NCBI GenBank assembly: GCA_004194705.1
Contig: SADC01000215.1
Location: 62,001 to 126,000 of the forward strand
DNA: 64,000 nucleotides
Direction: 5' to 3'
Source: Ditylenchus dipsaci
Taxonomy: Eukaryota > Nematoda > Chromadorea > Rhabditida > Anguinidae
Positions 34,916 through 47,183 of this stretch are shown here, piece after piece (within the stretch, counting starts at the first letter, position 1; every line of letters begins with the position of its first letter). The position numbers and the translations under genes are program-made. The notes beneath the pieces are model-generated. The model made no database searches. It was not told the origin of the DNA and saw nothing but the letters and a program-made list of their open reading frames with translations.

Positions 34916-35699
34916 ATATCTACGGCACAATACGGGCGGCGTATATTCCTCGCAGTAAATTCCCCCTCCAAATTTTTAAGGTTACATGTTTAAGCCCTGG
35001 TGGTAGCAGACATTATTTTTTCTTGAATGATAGTCAAAAACTCGTTTTTTAGACTACTGTGGATAGGAAAACTCCCTGATACCCCTCGTAAGTGGGTATC
35101 CACTCCATCATCTAAAATTTTTGATTTAGCTGAAAATATTTAAAAATAATTGTACCTTGTTTAAAACCGTTTCCTGAACACGGTTTGATAATGCTAAAAC
35201 AGCGATTTGACTTGCACGAAGCCCAGTTCTGGAGTAGTGTACCGTAGGGTGTCCAAGTGGTGCTCAGGTTTTTTACTTAGCTATCGTACTCACGTGAAAG
35301 TGCCTGGGTAGCAGTACCAATGCTCAGGTGTTTCAAGTGAAATAAATTCACCCACAAAATTTTTATAGATCACAGGTTCGCCTGTTACCTCACCTAAATC
35401 GGTATCCACCTCAAGAATGTGTATGGATATCATAGAAGTGTCTAGGTATCGGTACTCAAATAGAAGTGCTATTATCAAATCATCTTCAGCGTGCCCGCAT
35501 TAGTCCAGAAAAAAAAGTTTCGGGACATGAAAATGTTTAAAAAAAATTAAACCAAGGGTCGACCACTTGGTTCTGCTGTACCCAGGTAATCGTACCCAGG
35601 TTGGGGAACTCAGGTAGTTAGTGGTACCCGGATAAAAATATTTTTTCTTGCTATATTTTTTATATTTTTTTTATATTTATATTGCTATATTTTTTTAAA
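34916..35699. other. repeat fragments between unique sequence and the right arm
   Basis: It contains CGCAGTAAATTCCCCCTCC (about 34951), related to the fragment at 41.45 kb, then broken copies of repeats B and C and AT-rich runs. No gene was seen. Confidence 0.4.
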
Positions 35700-38224
35700 T
35701 ATTTTCTTTCGCTGTAGAAATACTTTTCATTGGTGTACAAATACTTTTTTCTGCCGTAAAAAACTTTTTTCTGCAGCTAAAATACTTTTTCTGCCGCAAT
35801 GCATATTTTCTTTCGCAGTTAAAAGTCGTTTTAAAGCGAGAAAAAATTTTCGGCAAAAAAAGTATTTCTGCTGCAGAAAAACAGTGTTTTCGCAGCAAAA
35901 AGAAGTATTTTTGCGGCAAGAAAAAGGTTTACCCGTAATAATCACGCATAAAGACACCCGCGGATACGGATAAAATCCGCCGATCCATCTCCAACTATGG
36001 ATAAAATAACGGATTTATGCGCGGATAAAATCTGGGATTTATTTGAAGATTTGTCCTTTACTTGGAGTTCAAATCTTTAGAAATTTCAGGATCTTACGTC
36101 AAAATATTTATTTTTGGCATTCAAAGCCAAGCACTGGAAGCCAAGCACCAACAAGCACTGGATAAAATGGCAATTTTTGACTAAATATTCTTTATTTTTT
36201 TAAAAAGTCCTTTATTTTGAAATTTTGATTTGGAAGCCCTGTGCTGAAACTATAAAAAAATATTTCTGACCATATCTGGTTAAAATACCCTCCACGTGGT
36301 TGGGGTGCGCTTTAAAGGCTGACATACCCTCGAGAGGGGCTAATGCCCTTCAGGTGCATTAACTTAGGTGGTTGGATTGCAATCCGGGTAGTTGGGGGAT
36401 GCAAGAGGTAGTTAGGGTGCTTACCTAATGGTTGGGGCGCCCTCGAAGTGGTTGAACTTACCTGTTGTGTAAAATTGGGGATGCTGCTATGCGACAAACG
36501 TACCTGTAATAAACATTTTTTTTACCGCAGAAATTTTCGCTGTAGAAATGCTTTTCGTTGCCGTATAAATAATTTTTACATTTGATAGCATTGTTTTGTT
36601 TTTGATTTAAAATTTTTTTTAATTTTTCAGGCCATCCAGGTGAACATACACCTGACCAGAAGGTACCTACCCTGGATTTCGGGGTTCGGGTGGGTGAAAT
36701 CGCAGTTTTGGACCTATCAAATGGGATTTACCACACAATTTTACGTCGAAAATAAGGGTTTGAAAAAATAAGTTACAAACGTACCTTTAATAAACATTTT
36801 TTTTGCTGCAGAAATTTTCGCTGTAGAAATACTTTTCGTTGCCGTATCAATAATTTTTCCTATCCTACTTGATCACTTCTTTTAGCGTACCCACTCTCTA
36901 GTATGCCTACCTACCCTCTTCATAGGCCTACTCACTCTTATGGCACCCATAGTCACTCCCTTGATATCCCGACCCACTCCACTGTGACTCCTAACCACCC
37001 TCCAGGCACCCCTATCCACTCTACTGACACCAACACCCACACTCCCGGCTCCTCCACTTACTTTCCTTTTTGTGAAGAGACACTCGTCTTAATATCACTC
37101 ACCAGACTTATGTAGAAAATTTCTCAAAAAAAAGTTTATTTCAACAATAAATAACACCTGACAAAACAATCACGGGATAGGCATGAAATAAGTGCAAATA
37201 CTCTTCTGCTTCAATTTCTTTATGCGTTCTTTGGCAAGTAGTGGATACAGGTGGATCTGTTGATCATTATTATCATCCACTATATGGATTCTTTATTCAT
37301 CCGTCAGGATATCCAAGTGTCTTTCATATAGCAATGGAATCAATATTGCTTTTAATTTTATTTTTTTCCGAAAAACGTTATATGGAGAGGCGTCTGAGAG
37401 GCTGTGTCCAGCCACATTGGGACGCTATGTAGAGAGGAACGTTATTTAAAGAGTCGTTATATCGAGTTGTTCGAACAGTTAGTTCAGATCAACCAAACGA
37501 GTTTTACTGGGATGTTCTGAGGAGAGGGACGTTATATAGAGAGTCGTTATGTAAAGGGGTCCGCGAAAATTCGCCTCCAGTACAAAAACGTAGTAGAAGT
37601 AATTTTTGAAAAGTCACAGTCAACATACCACATTCAAACCCTTATTTTCGACGTAAAATTGTGTGGTAAATCCCATTTTAGATAGGACCAAAACTGCGAT
37701 TTCACCCACCCGAACCCCGAAATCCAGGGTAGGTACCTTCTGGTCAAGTGTATGTTCACCTGGATGGCCTGAAAAATTTAAAAAAATTTTAAATCAAAAA
37801 CAAAACAATGCTATCAAATGTAAAATCGTGTGGTGAATTAGGTTTGAGTTCACTTAACCGATCCGCACAATTGGAGGTAGGTAACCCTCGTCGAGGTGTA
37901 TATTCATTTACGGGCGTTAAGCGAATTGATCCACACCAAACTAATATATTGGGTTGTAACATAAGTTCTGTCGGTTTTTGTTCATGAAGATTTTGTTTCA
38001 ATGTAAAATATTTCTACATACTGTTATATGTCATTTTGTAAAAAGAATCTCCTATTTCATCGCTCTATTTCAGAAAAATTCAAAAAATGGGCTTTAAGTT
38101 AAAAAAATAATTATCTCCGACATCTTTAGAACTAGTCAAAAGTTCAGTCAATTGTTAGGCGCTGCAGCAACAATTTAGCACCATGTTGTAGCGCAGATTA
38201 AGAGCTTCAAAATGCATTTTACAG

Positions 38225-39010
38225 AATGATTTTTGAAAATCTGAGTATTGAGATTTGACTGTTTTAAAAAAGCAAATTCTTCAAAAAATGACTGAAATTC
38301 AATTTTTCATAATTTTTTCCCGGATTTCAGTCATTTTTTGAAGAATTTGCTTTTTTAAAACATCATATCTCAATACTTAGATTTTCAAAACCCATTCTGT
38401 AAAATGGATTTTGCCACGAAAAAGCAAAATTGATATCTCTATATGGTATTTGGGTCGTGGGGGTCACACTTTTTTTGACGTTGGAGGCCAAAATGGGTCG
38501 TAGAATGAGAAATAATTTTGTCGCCAATACCATTGTGTTCCCCAGAATGTCAGCTTTCATTCAAAAAAAAATTGTTAAAAAATCGCGTTTTGAGAGGGCA
38601 TCTGCTTATTTTTATGAATGAAGACATAGTATTAGGCATATGTGGGTAACGCTTTTTTTGACTTCGGAGGCCAAAAAATAGGTGATAAATGGGAAAATCA
38701 TTTTGTCGCCAATACGATTGTGTTCCACAGAATGTCAGCTTTCGTTTAAAAACAAGATCGTTAAAAAATTCGAGTTCTGAGAGGGCATCTGCCTATTTTT
38801 ATGAATGAAGTCATAGTATTTGGCATGTGTGAGTGGGTAATGCTTTTTTGACTTCGGAGGCCAAAGTAGGTGATAGATGAGAAAATCATTCGTGTCGCTA
38901 ATTTCATCGTGTTCACCAGAATGTCAGCTTTCGTTTAAAAACAAGATCGTTAAAAAATTCGAGTTTTGAGAGGGGCATCTGCCTATCTCTATATAGTATT
39001 TGGGTCGGTG
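38225..39010. repeat. palindrome followed by three ~185-bp tandem units
   Basis: A hairpin at about 38250-38380 has arms GCAAATTCTTCAAAAAATGA and its complement. From about 38426 a unit is repeated about three times at a spacing near 185 bp; each holds GACTTCGGAGGCCAAA, AGAATGTCAGCTTTC and GAGAGGGCATCTGC. Divergence between units is a few percent. It is private to the right arm. Confidence 0.7.
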
Positions 39011-39395
39011 GGTGGGTCACACTTTTTATGATTTATGGTGTTCAAGACTGATTTTTGGCTACTTTTTGCAATTTATGTTCGATATTTTTTCGGAACCCTC
39101 AAGTTCAAGATCTTAGCTTTCTTCTAAGCACAAACACGTATAATTGAAGTTGCTTCTAAAAAAATTTTTCCTTGCCCTCCAAATTGGTGATGGTCAATTT
39201 TGGCCTGATTTAAGGTGGATTTTTGGTTTAAACCCACTTTTTGGCCAGTTTTTGCCAATTAATGTCAGATATCTCTGCGGAACCTTCAAGTAAAACATCT
39301 TGGCATCCTTTTAAGCACGAACACGTGTAATCGAAGTTGCTTCTAAAAAAAATTTTCCTTGCCCTCCAAATCGAAGATGGTGGATTTCAAGGGTA

Positions 39396-39812
39396 GGCGA
39401 GGATAAGCGAGGATAAGCGAGGGTAGGCGAGGATAGGCGAGGGTAGGCGAGGATGGGCGAGGGTAGGCGAGGATAGGCGAGGATGGGCAAGAGCAGGTGA
39501 GAATGGGCGAGGATGGGCGAGGGTAGGCGAGGATGGGCGAGGGTAGGCGAGGAGAGGCGAGGATGGGCGAGGGTAGGCGAGGATAGGCGAGGATGGGCAA
39601 GAGCAGGTGAGAATGGGCGAGGATGGGCAAGAGCAGGTGAGAATGGGCGAGGATGGGCGAGGGTAGGCGAGGAGAGGCGAGGATGGGCGAGGGTAGGCGA
39701 GGATAAGCGAGGATAAGCGAGGGTAGGCGAGGATGGGCAAGAGCAGGTGAGAATGGGCGAGGATGGGCGAGGGTAGGCGAGGAGAGGCGAGATGGGCAAG
39801 GGTAGGCGAGGT
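39396..39812. repeat. G-rich minisatellite (GCGAGGATGG / GCGAGGGTAG)
   Basis: About 420 bp of 10-11-base units, GGCGAGGATG, GGCGAGGGTA and GGCAAGAGCA, in a higher-order order (a roughly 120-bp block with GCAAGAGCAGGTGAGAATG recurs). Strong strand asymmetry, almost free of C on plus apart from the CGA. Several frames on minus are open over most of the array because the unit has no stop in any phase; that is not a gene. Confidence 0.85.
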
Positions 39813-40598
39813 AGAGTAGCTTAGTCAACAGGTAGGGTGGATGATCTACCCTAGCCATTAACGCACTCGAAAGATAAATCTACCCGAACTACTAATGTAC
39901 ATGAACAACTAATGTTCCCGAACAACATAGGCGCCGATAGGCGCCTGCAGTCCCTAGTTAAATTAATATTTTGCGTGGATTTTAAAACTTTATAATATAG
40001 TGTAGCCAGAATCTCAGCTTTCCAGCAAGCTACCAAATTCCATCAAATTATCTCAAAAAAGGTCAATATTCGGGGTTTAGATGAAGTAACTAAAACAAAA
40101 AGTTACTTCAATCAAACCCCTAAATTCCATCATTTTTTAAATGATTCAGTAGAGTTTGATAGTTTATTAGCTAAGATCCAGGGCTACATGATAATAAAAA
40201 AAATGTCGAAAAATCAAAACAAAACTTTGTCAAATTTAAGGTTGAAGTTTTTTCGTGGCACATTTCAGGTTTTTCGTGGCATATTTTAGTTTTTTCGTGG
40301 CATTTTTCAGGTTTTTAGCAAACCAAATCAGTTATAGCCTTAATTATTTCCAATACTAAGAAAATAAAATACAAAACCTTGTTTTACTATTATCAAACCA
40401 TCTTCAGCATGATCGAATTGGTTCAGAAAGCAGGTTTCGGAACATGAAAAACATAAAAGATCTTTTGCTCCAAGTGGACGACCACTTGGTTTGGGTAGTA
40501 ATTTTACCGGGTAGTAATATTTTCGTCTTGTAAAAAACTCTTAAAATTTGAAATGTTTTTCTATGATCCAACCTCAGTTCTACTGGATAATTCATGCA

Positions 40599-41884
40599 CC
40601 AAGTGGTGGTAGGAGATCAAATTATTGAATTTATGGAAGCGCATGAAAGCAAATGCGGTCATTAAATTTGAAGAAATATTCATTTCAGGCTGTAAGTAAG
40701 GTTGAGTTGAGGTTGAGTTAAGGATGAGGTTGAGTTTAATTTTTTTTTCGGTTGAGGTTGAGGATGAGGTTGAGTTTACGGTTGAAGTGAGGATGAGGTT
40801 CAAGTTGAGGTGAGGTTGAGTGTGAGTTTGAAATCACTGGCACCAACCAAGCCAAGTGGTTGTCCACTTGGATCAAAAAATTTTTTTTTACGTTTTCTAT
40901 GTTCCAAACCCTATTTTCTGGACTAATTAGGGTATGCTGAAGATGGTTTGACAATAGTAAAAAAAGGTTTGTAGGGTGCTTTTTGAGTATTGGGAAACGA
41001 TTGATTTTACCAAAAGTCGAAGTTCACCAAAACTCGAAAAATACCTTACAAAACGGCATTTTACCACTGTCAAACCATCTTCAGCATGCACGAGTTAGTC
41101 CAGAAAACAAGCTTTGGAGCTTGAAAATGTGAAAAGAAATTGAATTTTTTTTGATCCAAGTGAACGACACTAGTTTCCTGTAATTTAAGTGATTTACGAA
41201 AACTCGAAAAGTACTCTATGAAACGGCATTTCACTATTATCAAACCGTCTTAGGAATTCTTGAATTGGTTCAGAAAACAGGTTTCAAACCTGAAAACATA
41301 AAAAATTCGCATCAAATGGACGTCCACTTAGTTTAGCTGGTGCATGGATTATCCAGCAGAACTAGGGTTGCATTATAAAAATATTTAAAATGATAGAAGT
41401 TCTTCGTAAGACAAAAGTATTAATTTGAATATTTTTGCGACGGAATTTACGGAGGTCCTCCGGCGAAAAAGGAAGTTACCGGAGGGGGAATTTACCGCGG
41501 GGGAATTTACTGCGGGAGAATTTACCTAGAGCCGCACAATACATACACACTGCCGAGAAATTCGGGTACTTTTAACTCTCAATAACTTATTGTTATGACT
41601 CAAATGTGAAATTCTCTAAACGTAGATCGAATTCAATTTCATAAGGACTTTTTCGTAAACTTTAAACACATTTTTCGCTTAGTCCGCTTTCTGATTTAGC
41701 TCTTGCATGTTCATAGGCTAAGCAAAGACCCAGGCCCCAAACCACAGAGGATCAAGCAAAAATCGTGTTTCGACATTATACATTATACACAAAAAAATTC
41801 TTGTGATGATTTACGATTCCAACCTGCATTTACAGAAAAAAGGACCTGGGACAAAAAAAATTACGGACTTTCCGAATTTTTGAA
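40599..41884. repeat. family C copies and a GAATTTACC-word fragment
   Basis: GTTGAGGTTGAG simple repeats (40695-40825), one palindromic C copy (about 40843-41160), another C-type half (41.2-41.35 kb), and an end fragment 41440-41535 with GGGGGAATTTACCGCGG words finishing GAATTTACCTAGAGCCG. The last 300 bases look non-repetitive but no exon is convincing. Confidence 0.5.
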
Positions 41885-42325
41885 ACGGACGAGACTCTTT
41901 TCTGCCCGCTTCTGGCTTTTTTCTGCCCGCTTTTCTGCCCGCTTTTTTGAAATGATTGAAAATTACCCAATTTGTGATAACTTTTCTTATTTGAGCAGCC
42001 CTTGTATACGAAATTTCCTAAGGAATTCGAATTTATTTACAGAATTTCAAAAAAGCTGTTACCTGTCCAGCTTTGGCCATTTTGCAGAATTTGGGCATAA
42101 AAATCTCTTAGATGTAACAAAAGGTCACATCTCAGCAGCCAATAATTTTTTCGAAATTCTGTAAATAAATTCGAATTCCTTAGGAAATTTCGTACTAAGC
42201 TGCACAGAATGAAAAAGTTATCACAGATTGCGGTTATGTTAAATTATTTACAGAAAGCGGGCAGAAAAAAGCTAAAAGCGGGCAGAAAAAAGCCAGAAGC
42301 GGCAGAAAAAAGATTTATCCTTTTG
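41885..42325. mobile_element. foldback element (word TTTTCTGCCCGC)
   Basis: The left array TTTTCTGCCCGCTTCTGGC (41899-41945) mirrors GCCAGAAGCGGCAGAAAAAA (42290-42312). Inner arms CGAAATTTCCTAAGGAATTC / GAATTCCTTAGGAAATTTCG follow. No target duplication was recognised. Confidence 0.65.
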
Positions 42326-42412
42326 AAACACCTTGTGTACCGCGCTTATTCCAATAGACGGGCACCCCTAGTTCGAATCGTATTTTTGTCATTGTGTTTG
42401 TGAACCAATTTT

Positions 42413-44340
42413 GGCTGTACCTCATTTCGTAACGCGCCATTTCGTAACAGGTTCATTTGGTAACAGGTTCATTTTGGTAACAGGTTCATTTCGTAATGAG
42501 CTAATTTCGTAACAAATGGTTTTGTAACGCGAGATTTTGTAACAAATTTTTTCGTAATGCGAGATTTCGTAACAAACATTTTCGTAACAGTGATACTAAG
42601 ACTTTACCTAATTTGATTTAATCTAATTCACAACTTTTTTCAAACAACAGTGGGGACCAAGGCAGTTTTTTTAGTTTTTTTCGAAATTTTTCAGATTGTG
42701 TCCGAACCATCCCAAATTACTTAAGCCATCCGTAATTTACCCCAAAACATCCCAAATTGCTGAAACCACCCCAAATCATCCCAAAGCATCTAAAAGCACC
42801 TCACGCTCTCCGAACCCCGTTAAGCACCTAGTGACCAGTACCCGAGACTGATTGCATCCAGAGGGGTTCGAACCAGCAACCTTGGTGGTGAGTATATGAC
42901 CTCTACACCACTCAAACACTCAAAATTATAATAAATCAAAAGTATGCGCCCGGTGGATTCGAACCAGCAAGCTCTACATCACCACTTATAATCGCTCAGA
43001 ACTCCATCCGAGGACATCCAGAGACGAACCAAACCAAGTGGTCGTCCACTTGGATCGAAAATGCTTTTCACGTTTCCGGGTTCTAAAACATTATTTCTGC
43101 ACTGATTCGAGTATGCTGAAGATGGTTTGACAGTGGTAAAATCGGTAAAACAGCGATTGGGTACAAATTGTGATTGGGTACACTTTTTTTCGGTGTTTTT
43201 CAGCGATGTTTTACCGAATTTCACCGAAATAAAGTGTACCCAATCACAATTTGTACCCAATCGCTGGGCAGTCGGTAAAATCACGTTTTACCAAGAAATT
43301 TTGAAGTTATTGCTAATTGTTGATTTATCAAAATCAATCGTTAGCAATAACTCAAAAATTTCTCGGTAAAACGTGATTTTACCACTGTCAAACCATCTTC
43401 AGGATGCTCGAATTAGTGCAGAAAATTTGTTTTGGAACCCGAAAACGTGAAAAAAGAATTTTTGATTTAAGTGGACGACCACTTGGTTTGGTCACACTGC
43501 ATGATGGGTTGTTAGTAATTCTAAGGGTTGATTTAGGTTGTTGGTTCGAATCCACCTCAACGCATACCTTATTTTAATATAATTTCAGATATAAAAGCAA
43601 GCATTTGATTTTTCAGGTCATTTGGGTGAATGTAGCCCTACTCTGGAGTTACCTGGATATCAACCTGTCCAGGTGGTAGCCGCCCCAGGTTTGGGGTTGG
43701 GTAGGTGAAATCGCACTTTTGGTCTTAACAAGCCCAATTCCTCCCAAAATTTTTAGTTTGGAAAAATGGATTTTTTTTATTTAAATTACCTTTTTTATTT
43801 TTAGGCCATCCAGGTGGATATCCACCTGACCAGGTGGTACCTTAAAGTTGGAGTGTGTAAAATCGCAATTTTGGACTTAACGAACCCAATTCCTCACACA
43901 ATTTTAAGTTGGAAAAAATGGTTAATTTTTCATTTTAAAGAAATTTTTTTTTCATGTTGGGTTAGGTTTGGACTATTAAGGCAGTTTGAGGTATTTGGGT
44001 TGGTTTGCGATGGTTTGGGTGTTTGGACACAAAATAAAAAATTTCAAAAAACCTAAAAAAACTGCCTTGGTCCCCCTGTTGTTTGAAAAAGTTGTAAATT
44101 AGACCAAATTGAATTAGGTAGTAGCCTTGAAATCACTGTTACGAAAATGTTTGTTACGAAATCTCGGGTTACGAAAAAATTTGTTACGAAATCTCGTGTT
44201 ACGAAAAAATTGTTACGAAACGAATCTGTTACGAAATCTTGCGTTACGAAAAAAATGTTACTAACTGAACCTGTTACCAAATGAACTTGTTACCAAATGA
44301 ACCTGTTACGAAATGGCGCGTTACAAAATGAGGTACAGCC
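42413..44340. mobile_element. 1.9-kb foldback element (word TTTCGTAACAGGTTCA) with perfect target duplication
   Basis: The ends GGCTGTACCTCATTTCGTAA / AAATGAGGTACAGCC are inverted; arrays of CGTAAC words fill 42420-42595 and 44135-44335. CCAATTTT flanks at 42405-42412 and 44341-44348 (9 bases if the next G is included). Inner arms include CAAACAACAGTGGGGACCAA / TTGGTCCCCCTGTTGTTTG. The loop carries tRNA-like pieces, a family C palindrome (43.02-43.49 kb) and repeats B; no gene of its own. Confidence 0.9.
42841..43570. other. tRNA-derived fragments
   Basis: GGTTCGAACC (about 42860), GATTCGAACCAGCAAG (about 42958) and GGTTGTTGGTTCGAATCC (about 43533, plus) are B-box-like, with GTGGTGTAGAGG-type A-box remnants at the first two on minus. 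Full cloverleaves do not form, so these are probably SINE pieces inside the foldback loop. Confidence 0.35.
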
Positions 44341-44539
44341 CCAATTTTGCAGACTGCTCTTAGGCGATCTTGTACCCTTTATTTTGTAGTTCATCTCACT
44401 GACTACAAATCTGGTAGTGATTTGTCTGAAAGTATTTTTCAAAAGGTTGGTAAAAAAACCACGCCACGAGGAGGTGCTTGTCTATTAGAATAAACACGAT
44501 ATTAAAAACTCGCGAACCGTTCAAATAGTTGCCATCGAA

Positions 44540-44910
44540 GCTCGAAATAACGATCACTCTGCGACGGTCCCTAGAGTGATCTTTATATAGAAATAACCAT
44601 TCGATATAACGATCATCTCGGTAACTTTTTTGACGGTCTCTAAGTGGTCGTTCTATCGAGAATCGACTGTATTGAAAATTCATAGGGTAAATCGTATCAA
44701 TCAATGGATATTTAAGTAAATCCGACTCTCTATATAATGTAACGTCCTCTATATAGCGCAGCTCCCTGTATAGCGTACCCTAAGGTCGGTCCCTTGAGAG
44801 TACTTTACGAAGAATTGCTTTAACGTACTCTCTATATTTCGTACCCTTCTCTATAACCTACCCATGAGGTTGGTCCCAGGGGGTACCTTATAGAGAGAGT
44901 CGACTGTATA
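44540..44910. mobile_element. pogo-type MITE fragments
   Basis: Two right-hand ends ending in TCGACTGTA (about 44668 and 44908) follow words such as GATATAACGATCATC and CTCTATATAGCG. The left ends are poorly defined. They are relatives of the element at 20703. Confidence 0.5.
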
Positions 44911-45275
44911 TGATTCTACTTTTTCCGTTACAGTCAGCACTTCATAGTTTTTCAGACCGATCCTTAGATGGCGTTATAAAGATGGCCTTCCTACTTTTTT
45001 GATATAAATCCAACTGAATTAAGCGCCTGAAGGATGGCGTTTCATCGACGGCAAACTGTATCTAAGTTTTTGTTACAATCTACTCTTGATATGGTGTGGG
45101 CGCAAAAAGTTCGTTCCCGCCTATGTTCCGACACTTTTTTACATATATTTTTGAAATGTTTACGAGATCTGATCCGTCGGTCTAATCAGAAAGATTGCAA
45201 GGATTCCGATTTTGCCGGTCGTTTTTGTAAATGGCGACAGCTTTGCCTGAAAGACCCGCGACTCTCGATATAGTA

Positions 45276-46341
45276 CAGTCGGACCTCGCTATAGTGCGAC
45301 CCCACTATAGTGCGACTTCCACTATAGTGCGAGTTCAGGACCAGTTTGGTTGGTTTTGCCCCAAATAAGGCTGACTAGACCTCCAATATAGTGCGACCCC
45401 ACTATAGTGCGACTTCCACTATAGTGCGAACCTGACGCGGTCCCGACAAATAAAACGACCCTCGATATAGTGCGATTCATAAAAATTTATGTTAAAAATC
45501 ACAGGATTTTGAATTCCCGCCGAAAAATCAATTATTGGTACAGTCGCAAACAACTACTAAGATACTCATTCTTCTTTTAGTCTCTGACGTGTAACGCCAT
45601 CGTAATTTTTATGGCTAGGGAAGATTGCCAAAACGAAAATTCCCAAAACGAAAATTGCCAAAACGACGATTGCCAAAACGAAAATTGCCAAAACGAAGAT
45701 TGCCAAAACGAAAATTGTCAAAAACGAAAATTGCCAAAACGAAAATTGCCAAAACGAAAATTGCCATGACAAATGAAAGCTTAGTGAATACGAACATATA
45801 CCACTCAGTTCCACATAACGTACCCTTCATTTATCTATTCGTCTAAAATGACTTAAGTCAAACCTAGATATAGTGACTCCTACAATATAGTGACACCTCA
45901 AAGTCAAGACAAATGTCGTTTTGGCAATTTTCGTTTTTGGCAATTTTCGTTTTGGCAATCTTCGTTTTGGCAAAACATACGTTTGGCAATTTTCGTTTTT
46001 GGCAATCTTCCCCTAGCCATTTTATTATTTTAGTTATTTTGCAATGAGCACTCCTAACAAAAGTCGCGCTTCTTCACAGTCCTTTGATTGTTTATTGTTC
46101 ATTTTGTTAATTTGTTCTTGTTATGGTTGTTTTACGAATGAAACTTTGATTTATTGCAGCGTTTTGAATGATAAGCTCGATATACAGTGGAATCTCCCAT
46201 TAAAATACCCCCAATTAACATAAATCTCTCATTAACATAACGCTGGTGTCGGTCCCTTTCAATTGATCTTCTATATAATTTACCCTCCCATTAACATAAA
46301 CTTCCCATTAACATGGGTCGCACTATAGCGAGGTTCGACTG
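45276..46341. mobile_element. pogo-type element (word CTATAGTGCGAC), middle layer
   Basis: The ends CAGTCGGACCTCGCTATAGT / CACTATAGCGAGGTTCGACTG lie between TA dinucleotides (45274-45275, 46342-46343). ACTATAGTGCGA words follow. A third element sits inside at 45613-46018, and near 46191 another CAGTGGAATCTC start with CATTAACATAA words. Confidence 0.7.
45613..46018. mobile_element. foldback element (word ATTGCCAAAACGAAA), inner layer
   Basis: The ends GGCTAGGGAAGATTGCC / GGCAATCTTCCCCTAGCC lead into arrays of the word at 45625-45760 and 45915-46005. ATTTTTAT before and ATTTTATT after may be an imperfect 8-bp target duplication. Open frames over the array are stop-free repeats. Confidence 0.7.
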
Positions 46342-46555
46342 TATAGCATTATTAAAAAAAGGCTACACTATCTGTATCGAGAGGCGCGGTCTTTCAGGCA
46401 AAGCTGTCGCCATTTACAAAAACGACCACGCAAAATCAGAATCCTTACGATCTTTTTGATTAGACACTTCAAAAATATAGGTAAAAAAGTGTCGGACCCT
46501 AGGGGGGAGCGAATTTTTTGCGCCTACACCATATCGATCGTAGACGGTATCTTTC

Positions 46556-47183
46556 TCCTAAAATCTCAAATTGTCGACTTATCTAACTGTTTTACTCATC
46601 TTTTCACGTGTTATGGCATGTATATGAATAAATTGTTGAAGTCTTGTTTGTGTAATTGATTTTTAGGCAATAGTCGGCCCATAATAAAGAGAGAAGTGGT
46701 GCCTGAAATGTGCTGATGCTTAGCTAACATGGCTCTAGGGCTGTTCTTTCCTCTGTCTCCTGGCAATGTCTTCTTTCCCACACTTCCTTTGCTTCTTCCT
46801 CTGTTAGCTTTTTACTGGCATGGTTTTTTGCTAGCCGCAGGGCCAATTTCAATAATAGCTATTTTCGAGATGCCTTTTGACACCTTAGTTTTGTTTCTTA
46901 TGACTGCAGGTTGCTTTTGGTATCAATTTGCAAAAATTTCCTCCAAGAGAGCCAACCTTGAGGATCTCTATCTCCGGGAAAAGTTCGACAGACACAAAAT
47001 TTGTCTTATGTTGTTGGAATATACCATCTGCGAAAAATATTATTTATAGGTTTAAATAGAAATATACCATCTAATCTTTTTTTAAACATATTTTGATAAA
47101 TTTCATTCGACTGTCATAAATATCTCAACGATATGTCATTAGAAAGCTCGTAATCTGCACTTTTTTTGCACATAAATCAGATT
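46556..47183 (+). other. unassigned stretch with one hydrophobic open frame
   Basis: An open frame at 46729-47049 encodes 106 residues with three likely membrane-spanning stretches (FFPTLPLLLPLLAFYWHGFL; DTLVLFLMTAGCFWYQF). No homology, splice evidence or neighbouring exon supports it, so it is left as possible only. Confidence 0.2.

Larger units (their letters stand above)
35700..40598. repeat. right arm of the 25-kb inverted duplication
   Basis: Reverse-complement counterpart of 15326-19470. It lacks the 979-bp transposon (empty TA at 37626-37627). It has instead about 1.5 kb of private sequence between 38425 and 39960, made of a tandem repeat and a minisatellite. The pogo-like remnant is at about 37130-37575. 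The outer limit is near TGGATAATTCATGCACC (40583-40599). Confidence 0.8.
45065..46555. mobile_element. foldback family V, copy 1 (outermost of three nested elements)
   Basis: Arms of about 190 bp (AAGTTCGTTCCCGCCTATG; TGTAAATGGCGACAGCTTTG and complements) lie at 45065-45265 and 46380-46555. A shorter copy of the same family is at about 52.48-52.86 kb. The loop holds the pogo-type element at 45276-46341. Confidence 0.65.

Noticed and set aside
39311..39858. Three long minus-strand frames coding Pro/Ser/Leu repeats
   Set aside because: The minisatellite has no stop in these phases, so several are open. No start context, splice site or codon preference.
15326..40598. Polinton/Maverick or endogenous-virus interpretation of the long inverted arms
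   Set aside because: No polymerase B, integrase, ATPase, protease or capsid motif was seen between the arms, and the arms consist of ordinary repeats.
42841..43010. Functional tRNA genes on minus
   Set aside because: B-box-like GGTTCGAACC is present but acceptor, D and anticodon stems do not pair; they lie in a transposon loop.
45566..45846. Open frames with KRKLPKRR or NFRFGNLRFG repeats
   Set aside because: Translations of the ATTGCCAAAACGAAA array of a foldback, open on both strands.
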